64,000 nt of DNA from CAVPTL01 sp963794415 (GTDB taxonomy: Bacteria > Actinomycetota > Thermoleophilia > Gaiellales > JAICJC01). Position 1 is the stretch's first letter. Each line of letters starts with the position of its first letter. Below, piece after piece: positions 1 through 7,488 of the stretch. Under the pieces are notes generated by a model. It had not been told where the DNA came from. It saw only the letters and a program-made list of their open reading frames with translations, and did no database searches. Location of the stretch: positions 1,302,001 to 1,366,000 of the forward strand of contig CAWCDI010000001.1 of NCBI GenBank assembly GCA_963794415.1. The letters are read 5' to 3'. Made by a program: the position numbers and the translations under genes.

Positions 1-90
1 ACCCGCGCACTCTCGACCCAGCCCCACAAAACCGTCACCACCACAGACCAGAAGCCGATCACCGTCAAGCTGATCAGCTACGTCGTCTGA
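1..90 (+). CDS. 3' end of a gene cut by the window start
   Basis: Frame 1 is open from the first base to a TGA at 88-90, giving 29 residues that end LISYVV. The tail is rich in Thr, Val and Lys in alternation, as in an extracellular beta-rich domain. Nothing identifies the protein. It reads toward repeat copy R1. Confidence 0.45.
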   Translation, partial: TRALSTQPHKTVTTTDQKPITVKLISYVV

Positions 91-188
91 GCGTCCTAGC
101 CCACGCTGAAGCCGGTGAAGATCCGCCGCGCAACTGTCAACGTTGGCGCGACGTGGGCATCGCTCCACCCGCTTGATCACGATGTCCC

Positions 189-302
189 GGAGCCGCTGAG
201 CCCTCAAGTCGTCCGTCTCGACCGGCCGCAGTCACACGATCAGGAGGCCATCCCGGCATGGCCCTCGCGATGGGGGGTCGTTCTCTTGAGACACACAGAG
301 TG
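189..302 (+). repeat. Interspersed repeat R1
   Basis: First of seven same-direction copies of a unit in the island. It starts GAGCCGCTGAGCCC, continues GTCGTCCGTCTCGACC, then a hairpin core GGCCATCCCGGCATGGCC at about 246-263, and ends ACACACAGAGTG. The recombinase-tail part seen in R4, R6 and R7 is mostly lost here. Confidence 0.75.
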
Positions 303-316
303 TGGGTGGTGCTTGC

Positions 317-667
317 TTAGAGGATCCAGTGAATCGCCCTGGTGGCTGGGTTGAGCGCCAGTGTGCAGATGAAGATGATCATCCAGACCCCCGGCGCTCC
401 AGCATCGGCGGACTTCCTGTTGATGGCAACTGCGATGATCTTCCAGCCGCCGAGCACGAACATCACGATGGAGCCGATCAGAGCGACCGTGACACCGACC
501 AGAAGAGGGCCGTTGCCGCCGTATGCCTTGGGAGGGATGGCTTCTGACCAGCCGAGGCCAACGATCGCCGCCCACACCAGCCACACCACGATGAGTGCGC
601 GCGCGGCGCGTTGGTATCGCGTCCGGCGAGCTTCAGGCGGCGGAGTAGGCGAAGGCTCAGCAGACAT
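317..667 (-). CDS. Small membrane protein, second gene of a pair
   Basis: 116 residues with a proline-rich cytoplasmic start (PSPTPPPEARR), then three or four hydrophobic segments: about residues 22-42 (VVWLVWAAIVGLGW), 54-80 (LLVGVTVALIGSIVMFVLGG) and 92-104. It starts 3 bp after the stop of the membrane gene at 671-1021, so both are probably one mRNA from the promoter near 1110-1138. No recognised domain. R1 lies just past its stop. Confidence 0.7.
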   Translation of the reverse strand: MSAEPSPTPPPEARRTRYQRAARALIVVWLVWAAIVGLGWSEAIPPKAYGGNGPLLVGVTVALIGSIVMFVLGGWKIIAVAINRKSADAGAPGVWMIIFICTLALNPATRAIHWIL

Positions 668-670
668 CGG

Positions 671-1021
671 CTATGCGGGGCAGTTCATGGCATTGATCGC
701 CGAGAGCGAGACGATGAGGTAGGCGACGGCCAGCACTGGGAGCGTCCCCAGGCAGATCGCGAACCACCGCCGCAGACCGGCCGCCGAGAACACTCCGACA
801 AACGCTGAGATCCCGCCCAGCAAGGTCAACGCTCCAGAGAGGTAGACCAGGCGGGTGAAGTTCGCGCTCGGAATGCACGCCGCAGCGTCCTTCGGCGCGA
901 ACGTCGTCGCCACGATGAGGCACAGCAGGGCCGCGCCAAGCGCACCGCCTGTCAGGCGCAGCCACCAGAGATTTCGCTGATCGCTGCTGGCCCCGTGATC
1001 CTGGTCAGCCTCAGTCACCAT
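671..1021 (-). CDS. Four-helix membrane protein, paralogue of the gene at 10475
   Basis: 116 residues; ATG at 1021 follows AGGAAAG. Four hydrophobic segments lie at about 22-43, 57-77, 83-100 and 92-110. It shares a layout with the frameshifted gene at 10475-10824: a Cys in the first outer loop, then YLxGA, a short loop with RRxW, two hydrophobic stretches and a Cys within four residues of the C-terminus. Both genes have a consensus promoter with the same palindrome over the start site, so they look like members of one family under one regulator. Function unknown. Confidence 0.75.
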   Translation of the reverse strand: MVTEADQDHGASSDQRNLWWLRLTGGALGAALLCLIVATTFAPKDAAACIPSANFTRLVYLSGALTLLGGISAFVGVFSAAGLRRWFAICLGTLPVLAVAYLIVSLSAINAMNCPA

Positions 1022-1094
1022 CGCTCTTTCCTATCGGCAGGTGCCGATCCGCTCTTGATGCCCGATCGACCGGGACACCGCCATCACCTTCGAT

Positions 1095-1110
1095 ATAGCT
1101 CATGAGCTAT
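1095..1110. promoter_or_regulatory. Perfect 16-bp palindrome, likely operator copy 1
   Basis: ATAGCTCATGAGCTAT is fully palindromic and lies over the expected transcription start of the divergent membrane gene pair, where a repressor would block RNA polymerase. Near-identical sites occur at 8221-8236 and 10468-10483, each inside a promoter. No DNA-binding regulator is an obvious partner; the MerR-like antitoxin at 12001 and the sigma/anti-sigma genes are the only candidates in view. Confidence 0.65.
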
Positions 1111-1138
1111 GTATAGCCTGCGTGATATGCGATGTCAA
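1110..1138 (-). promoter_or_regulatory. Consensus promoter of the 1021-317 membrane gene pair
   Basis: On the minus strand: TTGACA (1138-1133), 17-bp spacer, TATACA (1115-1110). The last base of the -10 box starts the palindrome at 1095-1110. The leader to the ATG at 1021 is about 80 nt. Confidence 0.75.
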
Positions 1139-1363
1139 TCCCCACACGGAGGCGTCCTGACCGCCCAGCAGGCGCCTCCGACGATCGATTCGGCGCGCAA
1201 GCTTAGAACCGGACGCCCTCGGCTAAGCGGTGATCGACGGTGCGCTTTTCCGTCGAGGCATGTTTCCGCCGTTTATCCAGTGGACGAGAGGCTTCGGCAG
1301 GACAGCCGCTCGCTTGAAGGATCCCATTCGCAGATCCCGGTGCACGCCTATACTTCGTGTGCG

Positions 1364-1894
1364 ATGGTGAGGCCCGAGACAGACGCGTTGCCGTTTTCAC
1401 TGCGGGATGGGTGGCCGCAGCCGATCCCGGACTGCACAGTCACCATCCGCGAAACGGGGATCATTCTTGGTTCACTGAGCTTGGACGACGATGAATGGCG
1501 CTCGATTAGCCAAGCAACCGTGTTCTCGCTGCGGATAGACGATCACCCTGAGACTGACGGGTGGATCACGAATCACCCGGACGGCACCCAGACCTCGGAG
1601 TCATTCGTGATCCCGGTGCGCCCGGTGACCGTCCCCGCCGATGCGTTGGCTCACGGTCGCGCCCTCTTTGAATGGGTGGCGGAGGTACACGGTGCGAGTG
1701 GGCGCCTGATGCTATGGGATACCTCTCGCGGATGGTGGCTGACACACGAGCCGGACTTGGAGATGGCGCTGGTTTGTGCGCCCTACGGAATGTTCCGCGC
1801 CGAGTCAGACGAACTCTCTTGGTGGTCGTTCGGCACCGAGCAGGGCAAACGGAAGGTCGATGACCTGCGCAAGCGATACGCGGTCGTCACGTAG
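1364..1894 (+). CDS. Hypothetical protein, probably soluble
   Basis: 176 residues from ATG 1364 (MVRPETDALPF). The frame is open further upstream, but a TATACT -10 box at 1349-1354 sits 9 bp before this ATG, which suits a leaderless mRNA. The protein is acidic and Trp-rich (DDDEWRS, GWITNHPDGTQTSE, RGWWLTHEP, WWSFGTEQG), without signal peptide or membrane segment, and ends in a basic DDLRKRY stretch. I do not recognise the family. Confidence 0.6.
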   Translation: MVRPETDALPFSLRDGWPQPIPDCTVTIRETGIILGSLSLDDDEWRSISQATVFSLRIDDHPETDGWITNHPDGTQTSESFVIPVRPVTVPADALAHGRALFEWVAEVHGASGRLMLWDTSRGWWLTHEPDLEMALVCAPYGMFRAESDELSWWSFGTEQGKRKVDDLRKRYAVVT

Positions 1895-1906
1895 GAATAG
1901 TGCGTT

Positions 1907-1945
1907 GCCCGGTGTTGCGGGTGGTTCGGGGGCGGCGGCGGGTCA
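1907..1945 (+). repeat. Second interspersed repeat, copy A
   Basis: GCCCGGTGTTGCGGGTGG then TTCGGGGGCGG. Related copies are at 3973-4022, 5281-5320 and 11601-11651. The latter two lie just upstream of R2 and R7, so this may be an outer part of the same mobile unit. Confidence 0.45.
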
Positions 1946-1946
1946 T

Positions 1947-2759
1947 TCAGTTGGTCGCGTTGGTCGGTGTGAGGCTGCGGGCTATGTCGAGGAGGGCGTT
2001 GGTCGGGTAGTAGCCACGGACGGTGATGTTGGTGGTGTTGAGGGTGAACTCGACGCCACCGGGCAGGCGAGTACCGGTGCTGTCGGTAGCTGGCGGTATG
2101 ACGTATGCGGTTTGGCCTTGGACGATCGCTGTTCTCGCTCCGAGATCGGCGTTGGTTTTCGCTTCGCCCTGGTAGTGGGTTGCCGGGTTTTGGGTGGAGT
2201 CGTTGGTCTGCTGGATGATTTCGACCTTTGGGTATTCGAGCAGCACTGCGTCGATCTGCTTTCCCTGGTCGTCGGTGAGCGGCCAGTACCACGCCTCGCG
2301 GAGATCGGTGTCCTGCAGGACGGCTGTCGGGTGTCGCACTATGAAGGGGGCAAGACTGGCGGCTTGTGCGAGGGTGACGCGCCTTGCCGCCGGGTCGGGA
2401 GGGGTGAGCCGCGGCGTCCAGGGGCTTGGTACGTCGCCGAACCCATTGTTGGTGGTTGGTGACCAGTCGCTTCCGGGTGTGGCTGTTCGTGGTTGGGTTG
2501 CTTGGGTGGATGTGGTGCTTTCGTGGTGGCGCTGGCCCAAGACCAGTATCAGTGCCAGGCATCCGACGATTGCGACTCCTGCGAGGGCGGCGGCTGGCCA
2601 CTGCCAGTGGCGGCTTCGGGATCGGCGAGGCTGGGGTGTCGGCGAGGCTGTGAGTTGGTGTTCGAGGTCGGCCCAAAACTGGGGGCGTTCGGCGGGTATT
2701 GGCAGTGCGGCGAGAGCGCGGCCAAACGCGTCTTGGCCCGTGTTATCCACGATCATCAT
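1947..2759 (-). CDS. Membrane-anchored anti-sigma factor candidate
   Basis: 270 residues from ATG 2759 (or 2756). A cytoplasmic N-terminal part of about 50 residues is followed by a basic RRSRSRH stretch and one membrane helix (AALAGVAIVGCLALILVLG). The outer domain of about 180 residues ends GGVEFTLNTTNITVRGYY...ARSL. A helix flanked by a small cytoplasmic sigma-binding region and an extracytoplasmic domain is the normal anti-sigma layout. Its start overlaps the end of the ECF sigma gene by 15-17 nt, so the two are coupled. No zinc motif (HxxxCxxC) is present. The role is inferred from position and topology. Confidence 0.7.
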   Translation of the reverse strand: MMIVDNTGQDAFGRALAALPIPAERPQFWADLEHQLTASPTPQPRRSRSRHWQWPAAALAGVAIVGCLALILVLGQRHHESTTSTQATQPRTATPGSDWSPTTNNGFGDVPSPWTPRLTPPDPAARRVTLAQAASLAPFIVRHPTAVLQDTDLREAWYWPLTDDQGKQIDAVLLEYPKVEIIQQTNDSTQNPATHYQGEAKTNADLGARTAIVQGQTAYVIPPATDSTGTRLPGGVEFTLNTTNITVRGYYPTNALLDIARSLTPTNATN

Positions 2760-3357
2760 CTCCAAGGAACCGTTGTAGGTGGTGTCGAGCGGTGTGGATA
2801 CGCGAGGCGACTGTCCCTGCCGGTATGCCGAGGATCTCGGCGCACTCGTTGTAGCTGAACCCGAGCACGTGAACCAGCACACACGCTGCTCGCTGATCCG
2901 GTGCCAGCGCGTCGAACGCTGTGGAAAGGTCGATCGCCCGAGCGGTGTCTGTCTCGACGGCCGGGAGATCGGCCAGCTCCGTGGTGGGTCGGCGAGCCTG
3001 AACCCGCAGGATCGTCATCGCTTGGGTGTAGACGATGCGAGCTATCCACGCTTCGAACGGGGACACACCAAGCCGATATGTCCCGAGCCGTCGATACGCT
3101 CGCAGGTACGCCTCTTGCAGCACGTCGTCGCACTGATCTGCGACCAACCGAGCCGCCAGCATCCGCAGCCGGGCGTGGATCGGGCGGATCAGGTCGGTGA
3201 ACGCTCGCTGGTCACCAGCCTGCGCGGCTCGCACCAATCGCCGCTCCGCGTGTTGGTCGTGCTCTTGACCCACCGACCTGCTGCGATCCATCTCAGTCAA
3301 CCCTCGCCGTGTAGACGCGACCGACGACAACCCGCCCGAACCAACGTAGTCGATCAC
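2743..3357 (-). CDS. ECF-type RNA polymerase sigma factor
   Basis: 204 residues from a GTG at 3357 that overlaps the stop of the upstream lipoprotein gene (GTGA); an ATG at 3291 is the alternative. Region 2 reads RAFTDLIRPIHARLRML...DQCDDVLQEAYLRAYRRL, with the DDVLQEAYL core-binding helix. Region 4 reads ALAPDQRAACVLVHVLGFSYNECAEILGIPAGTVASRIHTAR, a clear helix-turn-helix. It directs transcription of an unknown regulon and should be held by the membrane protein encoded next. Lipoprotein, sigma and anti-sigma form a three-gene overlapping operon. Confidence 0.9.
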   Translation of the reverse strand: MIDYVGSGGLSSVASTRRGLTEMDRSRSVGQEHDQHAERRLVRAAQAGDQRAFTDLIRPIHARLRMLAARLVADQCDDVLQEAYLRAYRRLGTYRLGVSPFEAWIARIVYTQAMTILRVQARRPTTELADLPAVETDTARAIDLSTAFDALAPDQRAACVLVHVLGFSYNECAEILGIPAGTVASRIHTARHHLQRFLGDDDRG

Positions 3358-3857
3358 GTCCCACTCGCGGGACTTCTGGGCACCGTGCTGGCAATGATCG
3401 CGAGCACCCGACCGCTACGCGCCCCCACCAACGCCAGCTCGAATCTCCCCCGCGCTGACAGGTTCGACGCGATCGGCTGACCCCACAACCCAGCGTCAGT
3501 CATCCGCGGAGCGACAAGCGACACCACCCAGCACGACCGGTCGGCGAAGCCTGACGTGCTGCACACACCGTGAACGGTCTCCCGGACAGCTCGCTGACCC
3601 GTCGCCCTCCTCGCCACCGAATCGGCCCTGCCAGCAGAGACGTCCCCGCGCTTTGGTCGAGTCTTCACCAGAGTGACTCCGACAACTCGGAGCTGATGCG
3701 CAGACACCGTCCGCAACACTCCGCCTCGCGCCTGCAGGCCAGCAGTCGCGCCTGAACGTCGTATCAGCTGGGATACGCCACCCTGGCCACAACCCGCCAA
3801 CGAGCAAAGCCACGCGACAAACATCATTGCCACTGCACCGCGCCTCAAGCTGCCCAT
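3354..3857 (-). CDS. Putative lipoprotein upstream of the ECF sigma gene
   Basis: 167 residues from ATG 3857, chosen because GGAGG lies 8 nt upstream (3866-3870) and the protein then starts with a signal peptide. A basic MGSLRRG is followed by a hydrophobic core and lipobox LAGC (Cys about residue 22), so it is probably lipid-anchored outside the membrane. The mature part is rich in Arg and Val with no known motif. Its stop overlaps the sigma start (GTGA), so it may be the signal-sensing part of the sigma/anti-sigma circuit. Upstream in-frame starts (GTG 3884, ATG 3872) lack the signal-peptide logic. Confidence 0.6.
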   Translation of the reverse strand: MGSLRRGAVAMMFVAWLCSLAGCGQGGVSQLIRRSGATAGLQARGGVLRTVSAHQLRVVGVTLVKTRPKRGDVSAGRADSVARRATGQRAVRETVHGVCSTSGFADRSCWVVSLVAPRMTDAGLWGQPIASNLSARGRFELALVGARSGRVLAIIASTVPRSPASGT

Positions 3858-4208
3858 AGTCGCTGCCTCCATCGATCGGCTCACTGACTACTCAACGCTC
3901 CCAAGCCACGCATTCTTCACCCTCGACTGAAAAAACTCCATCGCGGCGGACTCGGGAGCGGTCACGACCGTCGCCCGTATGTTGCGACTGGGTCGCGGGC
4001 GGTGGCAGACGACGGCCGAACCTTGAGGTCGATCCCTAGCTGTCGGCCTTGAGGCCCTCGGAGCCGCGCCTGACTCCGCCTCAAGACGGGGTCGTCGCCG
4101 GATTTACGGCGCTTTGCTTGATGAAGCACGCGCAGAACCTGCGTCGCGACAAACCTGCGTAGCCTTCTTTGATCTCGCTACAGCGTTGGGCGGAGCGTTC
4201 AGGCGGGG
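3858..4208. other. Intergenic region with a repeat and no gene seen
   Basis: The leader of the minus-strand lipoprotein operon fills 3858 to about 3960. Repeat copy B is at 3973-4022. From 4023 to 4208 I see short inverted stretches but no convincing reading frame. Confidence 0.5.
3973..4022 (+). repeat. Second interspersed repeat, copy B
   Basis: GCCCGTATGTTGCGACTGG...GGGCGGTGGCAGACGACGGCCGAACC, closely matching copy C at 11601-11651 over about 50 bp. Orientation is the same as the other copies. Confidence 0.6.
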
Positions 4209-4237
4209 TTGTGAGTCGTGTCAGCGCTGCCGATAAT
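4209..4237 (+). promoter_or_regulatory. Promoter of the membrane gene at 4245
   Basis: TTGTGA (4209-4214), 17-bp spacer, GATAAT (4232-4237), then 7 bp to ATG 4245. The start point would fall at or next to the ATG, a leaderless arrangement. Confidence 0.55.
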
Positions 4238-4244
4238 CACCCCT

Positions 4245-4694
4245 ATGGAAGCCTCCGGCACCTCGCCGTCTACTCGCGATTCGATCATCTACACACCGTT
4301 GCTGGTCGTTTCGGAGCTTTCCCTCATCGTGACCGTGCCCTTAGTAGCCGTAGTAGTGCTGGTGGCGATAGTGACGAACGGCTACGGGGGCGACAACGGG
4401 CAGGGCGCTCCGGGTGAGGCCGATGTGATCTTCGGCGTGGGGATCGTCGTTGTCACGGTGCTGTGGCTCGCAGCGGTGTTCAAGATCCTCGCGCGTCGAA
4501 ACGACGGCCCCTCCAAGCGTGCGAAAGCCGCTGGGGTCGTGACCACAATGGTCACCTTCTATCTCACGATCGCGCTTGGATTCTTGTTTGCGTTCGACGG
4601 CCTGAGAGGTGTGATGGTGCTGCTCGTCCTCGGCTCGCCGGTGCTGTCGGCGCTTGCGGGCAGCGTCGTCACGGGATGCGGCTGGATCGAGTAG
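4245..4694 (+). CDS. Small polytopic membrane protein
   Basis: 149 residues from ATG 4245; an in-frame GTG lies at 4218 but the promoter favours the ATG. Four hydrophobic segments are at about 17-43 (LLVVSELSLIVTVPLVAVVVLVAIV), 59-79, 95-117 and 121-142, with a basic cytoplasmic loop (ARRNDGPSKRAKA) between helices 2 and 3. No recognised domain; probably an integral cytoplasmic-membrane protein of the island. Confidence 0.65.
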   Translation: MEASGTSPSTRDSIIYTPLLVVSELSLIVTVPLVAVVVLVAIVTNGYGGDNGQGAPGEADVIFGVGIVVVTVLWLAAVFKILARRNDGPSKRAKAAGVVTTMVTFYLTIALGFLFAFDGLRGVMVLLVLGSPVLSALAGSVVTGCGWIE

Positions 4695-4799
4695 GAACGC
4701 TGGCCCAGCATTGCGCGGAGCGTTGACGCAGCGTTGTCGGTGGTGGCGAGGCCCGGCCCGCCTTTGCGCGGAACGGAGGCTACCTACGCCGCTCGGCGG

Positions 4800-5231
4800 C
4801 TCGCGATACGCCGCTTCCTCGAACCGGTAAGTCGGCCATCCGAGTGGATCGTGACGCCAACGATCGGCTCCGTTGTCCAGCCAGGAGTCTGCCGCATTCG
4901 CCCAAGTGACGATGCCCTGCTCTCGGACAAGCCGAACAGTGATCGCCCCGCAGTTCACGTCACCGCACTCGGGGCAGACATAGATCGCAACGCGACTGCC
5001 CTCGATGTCGGGCGAGGCTTCTCCCAGGAGCTTGAGCACAGTCTGTTCCTGCATCCCACTGACACCTCAGCCCAGGGGCGCGACAAGATCGCGGCGATGC
5101 AGGTCGTACAACGACGTACCGCCAACCACAAAGTCCAGAAACCGCACGGGACTATGGGCGGTGCCAGCCCGCTCACGCCGTCTCCACTGCAAGGCGAAGT
5201 CGTCCACAGCCTCCCTATCGGCGAGTGAGAC
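4800..5231 (-). pseudogene. Decayed gene with an in-frame stop, CPECGD-type protein
   Basis: Two consecutive blocks in one frame form one protein: AVDDFALQW...DFVVGGTSLYDLHRRDLVAPLG, then a TGA at 5067-5069, then GEASPDIEGSRVAIYVCPECGDVNCGAITVRL to about RFEEAAY near 4806. From memory, actinobacterial relatives read SPLGW at the break, so TGG (Trp) appears to have become TGA. The CPECGDxxCGA cluster suggests bound metal. After RFEEAAY the frame runs antisense to 4245-4694 and loses family character, so the 3' end is probably also lost. Confidence 0.6.
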
Positions 5232-5280
5232 CCAACCTCTTGAGCGTTCGCGTGGCGCGGTGGGAGGTGGCGGGGCTCTA

Positions 5281-5320
5281 GCCCGGTGTTGGGTAGCGTC
5301 CGGGGGAGGTAGCGCGATCA
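5281..5320 (+). repeat. Second interspersed repeat, copy D (weak)
   Basis: GCCCGGTGTTGGGTAGCG then TCCGGGGGAGGTAGCG, resembling copy A. It lies about 30 bp before R2, as copy C lies about 40 bp before R7. Confidence 0.35.
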
Positions 5321-5349
5321 CGGGGCTCAGCCACTGCTCAGGAACGGGG

Positions 5350-5470
5350 CCAGCGCCAGCCGCCGAGCCCAGGGATCGTCTGTCTCCAGCCTGGGACTCA
5401 AGCCGATCTGGAGGCCATCCGGGACTGGCCCTCCCGACTGGAGGTCATTCTCTAGAGATACACAGAGTGA
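5350..5470 (+). repeat. Interspersed repeat R2
   Basis: GCCAGCGCCAGCCGCCGAG matches the recombinase-tail coding end, followed by GATCGTCTGTCTCC, the hairpin region GGCCATCCGGGACTGGCC (about 5413-5430) and the end ATACACAGAGTG. The loop-side change to GAC is matched so that GGCCA/TGGCC still pairs. Confidence 0.75.
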
Positions 5471-5840
5471 GGATTGAATGCCCGCGCCAGGCGGAGCTTA
5501 GGTGCCACGGAAGCGGCGGGGGATCGCGCTCGTAGTCCAAGACGGTGTACTGCCAGTGGTCAAGGTAACCAGCGCGAGCCTCTGGATCATCCACCACTGC
5601 TATCCACTCAGTGGCCGCCTGACGCATCTGATCGATGGCCGGGGGCTGCTCATCCGGCTTGAGTTCATACCGATCAGTCAGCGCCGCCCAGATCAGATAA
5701 AGACGGCTTCCAACGACTGAGGTGGGAAGGCACTCCCCGGCGCGGCTCGCCGCCTCTATCGCAGCCCGGTAGGTGTCGCTCGCGGCCGCCACCTTGCCGA
5801 TGGCCTGATCGAGCGTTACGGGCCAGTCTCGGTCATCCAT
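5445..5840 (-). CDS. Hypothetical acidic protein
   Basis: 131 residues from ATG 5840 (GTG 5849 possible). The helix-rich sequence contains WPVTLDQAIGKVAAASDTYRA, LYLIWAALTDRYELKPDE and DHWQYTVLDYERDP, with no signal peptide or membrane segment. Its last codons run into repeat R2, so the C-terminus (GHSILTLCISRE) was probably written by the repeat and the original tail may be lost. No family recognised. Confidence 0.55.
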   Translation of the reverse strand: MDDRDWPVTLDQAIGKVAAASDTYRAAIEAASRAGECLPTSVVGSRLYLIWAALTDRYELKPDEQPPAIDQMRQAATEWIAVVDDPEARAGYLDHWQYTVLDYERDPPPLPWHLSSAWRGHSILTLCISRE

Positions 5841-5960
5841 CTCCGCCACGATACCGAAACTTTCCTCGCAGCGCGGTGGCTGGCATGGCCGGGCGCGGCG
5901 GCTGTTTGGGCGAGGCTGCGTCGTCTAAAGGAAATCTGGGCGTGCGTCGTAGTAGAGGGT

Positions 5961-6488
5961 ATGCAGCCAGCATGGAGCGTGTTGGACACCAGCGACTCAC
6001 AGATGGATTGGGTGGAGCGGGCCTACCTGGAAGGGTATGCGAGCTACGTTCGTGTGGCGGCTGCGATCACCGGGGATCGCGGGTCGGCTCACGACTGCGT
6101 GCAGGAGGGGTTTGCTCGCGCCTTGGCAGCGCGATCGTTTGACGCCAGCATCGGTGACGCGCAGGCGTGGCTTTGGCGGATCGTGGTGAACACGGCGCGA
6201 GACCACGCCCGGCAGGCGCGACGGCGGTGGTGGCAGACGTCGGATCGTCACGGCACGTCGGATCCGCCACCGGCGATGCCGGTTGGTGACGCTGACCCGA
6301 AACTGAGAGCAGCCCTCCTGGGGTTGACCGAGCGGCAACGGCTGGTGGTGTTCTTGCGCTACTACGCCGATCTTTCCTACGACCAGATCGGCGAGACGCT
6401 CCGCATCAAGCCAGGGACGGTTGCAGCGACCTTGAACACAGCCCACGCGGCGCTTCGGCGCGTGATTGGAGACGAAGCTGATGAGTGA
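5961..6488 (+). CDS. ECF-type RNA polymerase sigma factor
   Basis: 175 residues. Region 2 reads VERAYLEGYASYVRVAAAIT...AHDCVQEGFARALAAR and QAWLWRIVVNTARDHAR. Region 4 reads LLGLTERQRLVVFLRYYADLSYDQIGETLRIKPGTVAATLNTAHAALR, a typical helix-turn-helix. The stop overlaps the next gene (ATGAGTGA), giving a coupled sigma/anti-sigma pair, the second in the island. A likely alternative start is ATG 6003 (MDWVERAY). It probably controls its own promoter upstream of 5961, but I could not assign the element. Confidence 0.9.
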   Translation: MQPAWSVLDTSDSQMDWVERAYLEGYASYVRVAAAITGDRGSAHDCVQEGFARALAARSFDASIGDAQAWLWRIVVNTARDHARQARRRWWQTSDRHGTSDPPPAMPVGDADPKLRAALLGLTERQRLVVFLRYYADLSYDQIGETLRIKPGTVAATLNTAHAALRRVIGDEADE

Positions 6489-7311
6489 CCGATTCACCGA
6501 GCATCTGACGAAGCGGCTCGACCACTACCTGCCACCCACGCCACCAACCCAAGCCGAATGGGTCGATGTCCAAGCCCGGGCGCGCCACACCACTTCGCCC
6601 CGCCCAGGACGGTCACGCCGCGCATGGGTGGCCCCAGTGCTGGTCGCCGCAGCAGTGGCGTGCGGGTTTGTCGCCGTGACACACCAGCGGATACTGGAGA
6701 TCGTGGGCGTCTCACAGCACGCCAGCGGCCCGCTCGAACAGCAGATCGTCACGCACTTCCCCTGGCCTTCGCGGCTACACGCCATCCCATCACAATCACA
6801 GGTCATCTTCCGACTGCGACAGCCCGCCAGCTTCGACCACAACGGGCCGACCAACTGGTGGCAAGAAACAGCGTTTCTCACCCCGCTTTCAAACGGCCGG
6901 ATCTGCGGAGCCACCGCCACCCCCAAAGGCGGCGGCTACTGGTCATGCAGCCAACCCGGCGAAACGCTCACCCCCTTCGCCAACCTCGGCCCGACCGCCT
7001 GGCTCGACAGCCAAAACCAGGTACAGGTCGCACCGTTCGTGTTTTGGGGAGTCGGCCCCAAAAACGCCGAAACCTTCACACTCCAAGGCGGCCGCGGCGC
7101 GGCGCTCCACGCCCACCGCTCCAAATGGATCGTCGCAGGACACACCATCTTCCTGTTCCCGATCCCCACCCGTATGCTGCTCCCCGGCGGCGCACCCATC
7201 ACGCTCATCGCCCGCGACGCAACCGGCCACATCATCGCAAGCCAGCACACCGAAGCCCAGTACTTCCACACATTCGTCTACAACCGCGGCACCGGCCACT
7301 ACCTCTCCTAA
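6481..7311 (+). CDS. Membrane-anchored anti-sigma factor candidate
   Basis: 276 residues from ATG 6481, which overlaps the sigma stop. The N-terminus (about 45 residues, SDRFTEHLTKRLDHYLPPTPPTQAEW) is cytoplasmic, a basic RPGRSRRAW precedes one helix (VAPVLVAAAVACGFVAV, about 46-62), and the rest is an outer domain of about 205 residues. Topology and coupling match the pair at 1947-3357, though sequence similarity is low. Codon use shifts to C-ending codons in the second half. Function is inferred from context. Confidence 0.7.
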   Translation: MSDRFTEHLTKRLDHYLPPTPPTQAEWVDVQARARHTTSPRPGRSRRAWVAPVLVAAAVACGFVAVTHQRILEIVGVSQHASGPLEQQIVTHFPWPSRLHAIPSQSQVIFRLRQPASFDHNGPTNWWQETAFLTPLSNGRICGATATPKGGGYWSCSQPGETLTPFANLGPTAWLDSQNQVQVAPFVFWGVGPKNAETFTLQGGRGAALHAHRSKWIVAGHTIFLFPIPTRMLLPGGAPITLIARDATGHIIASQHTEAQYFHTFVYNRGTGHYLS

Positions 7312-7331
7312 CCAGACCACCCAGCCCCACG

Positions 7332-7460
7332 CCTTCGATCACGAAGCTCGCGCCAGCCGCTGAGCCCAGGTCGTCCGTCCGCCCAGCTTGAGTCCCGCCG
7401 AGCAGGAGGCCATCCGGGATTGGCCCTCTCGATAGGGCCGTGCTCCAGAGAGACCCAGAT
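7332..7460 (+). repeat. Interspersed repeat R3
   Basis: GAAGCTCGCGCCAGCCGCTGA encodes the recombinase-tail end (EARASR, stop), then CCCAGGTCGTCCGTCC, the core GGCCATCCGGGATTGGCC (about 7409-7426) and a diverged end (CAGAGAGACCCAGATG). Confidence 0.75.
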
Positions 7461-7488
7461 GACGGCGGACAAGCCCCAGCAGGAGGGC

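Noticed and set aside
4341..4790. C-terminal extension of the CPECGD-type gene to 4341
   Set aside because: Runs antisense to the membrane gene at 4245-4694 and loses family character after about 4800.
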